Source of the DNA: Verrucomicrobiota bacterium
GTDB taxonomy: Bacteria > Auribacterota > JABMQX01 > JAFGEW01
Length of the DNA stretch: 41,858 nt
NCBI GenBank assembly: GCA_016931415.1
Contig: JAFGEW010000034.1
Location: 1-41,858, forward strand
Direction: 5' to 3'
The notes under the pieces were generated by a model. The model was not told the DNA's origin. It made no database searches and was given only the letters and a program-made list of their open reading frames with translations. A program made the position numbers and the translations under genes. Positions 41,731-41,858 of this stretch are shown piece by piece (position 1 is the stretch's first letter; every line of letters begins with the position of its first letter).

Positions 41731-41858
41731 TCCGAGCCCGCGCAGCGGGCGGCAAGTTGCAGCCTCGGGCATCAGCCCGTGGATTCCAGGGCATGGGTAG
41801 TTCCGAGCCCGCGCAGCGGGCGGCATGTTGTAGCCTCGGGCGTCAGCCCGTGGATTCC
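41731..41858. repeat. Two copies of a 57-nt hairpin repeat at the window edge
   Basis: Units at 41731-41787 and 41802-41858 differ at three positions and are spaced 71 nt apart. Each contains GCCCGC-GCA-GCGGGC and a second inverted repeat CGGGC/GCCCG ('CTCGGGCrTCAGCCCGTGG'). Such units are typical dispersed intergenic repeats in PVC-like genomes. The array may continue beyond the window. Confidence 0.85.

Noticed and set aside
41731-41858. CRISPR array at the right edge
   Set aside because: Only two units are seen, the 'spacer' is 14 nt, the units are 57 nt with two internal palindromes, and no cas gene is present.

Overview
The window is a GC-rich (roughly two thirds G+C by eye) stretch of a bacterial chromosome with short intergenic gaps. 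No rRNA, tRNA, CRISPR array, transposase or integrase was recognised. Several features point to a diderm bacterium of the PVC/Planctomycetota-like group or a related uncultured phylum: a pseudopilin with the 'LFFDGHV' C-terminal signature, a DUF1080-type protein, a HEAT-plus-PQQ-repeat membrane protein, a DUF2752 protein, and dispersed hairpin repeats around 'GCCCGCGCAGCGGGC' and 'CGGGC..GCCCG'. This placement is inference; no marker gene fixes it.

Layout. 296-2776 (+) is an envelope/cofactor cluster: RseC-like protein, lipoprotein N-acetylmuramoyl-L-alanine amidase, glutamate racemase, and a 6-pyruvoyl-tetrahydropterin-synthase homologue with Glu where QueD has Cys. Convergent to it are folD and a pseudopilin. 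A gap at 4504-4938 carries a perfect 8-bp dyad and a 16-bp palindrome identical to a known ParB-binding parS variant. manA (+) follows, tail-to-tail with a minus-strand run: yicC, separate coaC and coaB genes, a histidine kinase and an NtrC-type sigma-54 activator. Upstream of that lie a secreted HExxH peptidase-like protein and a lysozyme-fold protein without its catalytic Glu. Then come a small conserved protein, a DUF2752/RodZ-like membrane operon, CheX, a frameshifted membrane protein, a HEAT/PQQ protein and hisS.

21084-26246 is a one-direction string of unrelated accessory enzymes (MBL hydrolase, DUF1080, QueG-like Fe-S protein, histidine phosphatase, two GNATs, a fructosamine-kinase-like kinase). 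It contains one well-folding attC-like site and one weaker one, so it looks like a relic of an integron cassette array. 26549-31047 is a central-carbon operon: ferredoxin, 2-oxoacid:ferredoxin oxidoreductase alpha, a beta-gamma fusion, and a eukaryotic-type citrate synthase. A multi-cluster NapH/Tat ferredoxin fusion diverges from it.

The most striking region is 33731-37847. It is a tandem array of three copies of one transcription unit: a TPR membrane protein, a roughly 115-aa membrane protein and a roughly 130-aa membrane protein. Each copy is preceded by a leader of exactly 75 nt holding a conserved CCTTGAC-N18-GACAT element. The third copy has lost its TPR gene; its leader and GTG start are joined to the second gene. 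I recognise none of the three families. The window ends with plsY, a MerR-type regulator with a good sigma-70 promoter, a TPR protein fused to an M1-aminopeptidase fold whose zinc motif is destroyed, and two copies of a 57-nt hairpin repeat.
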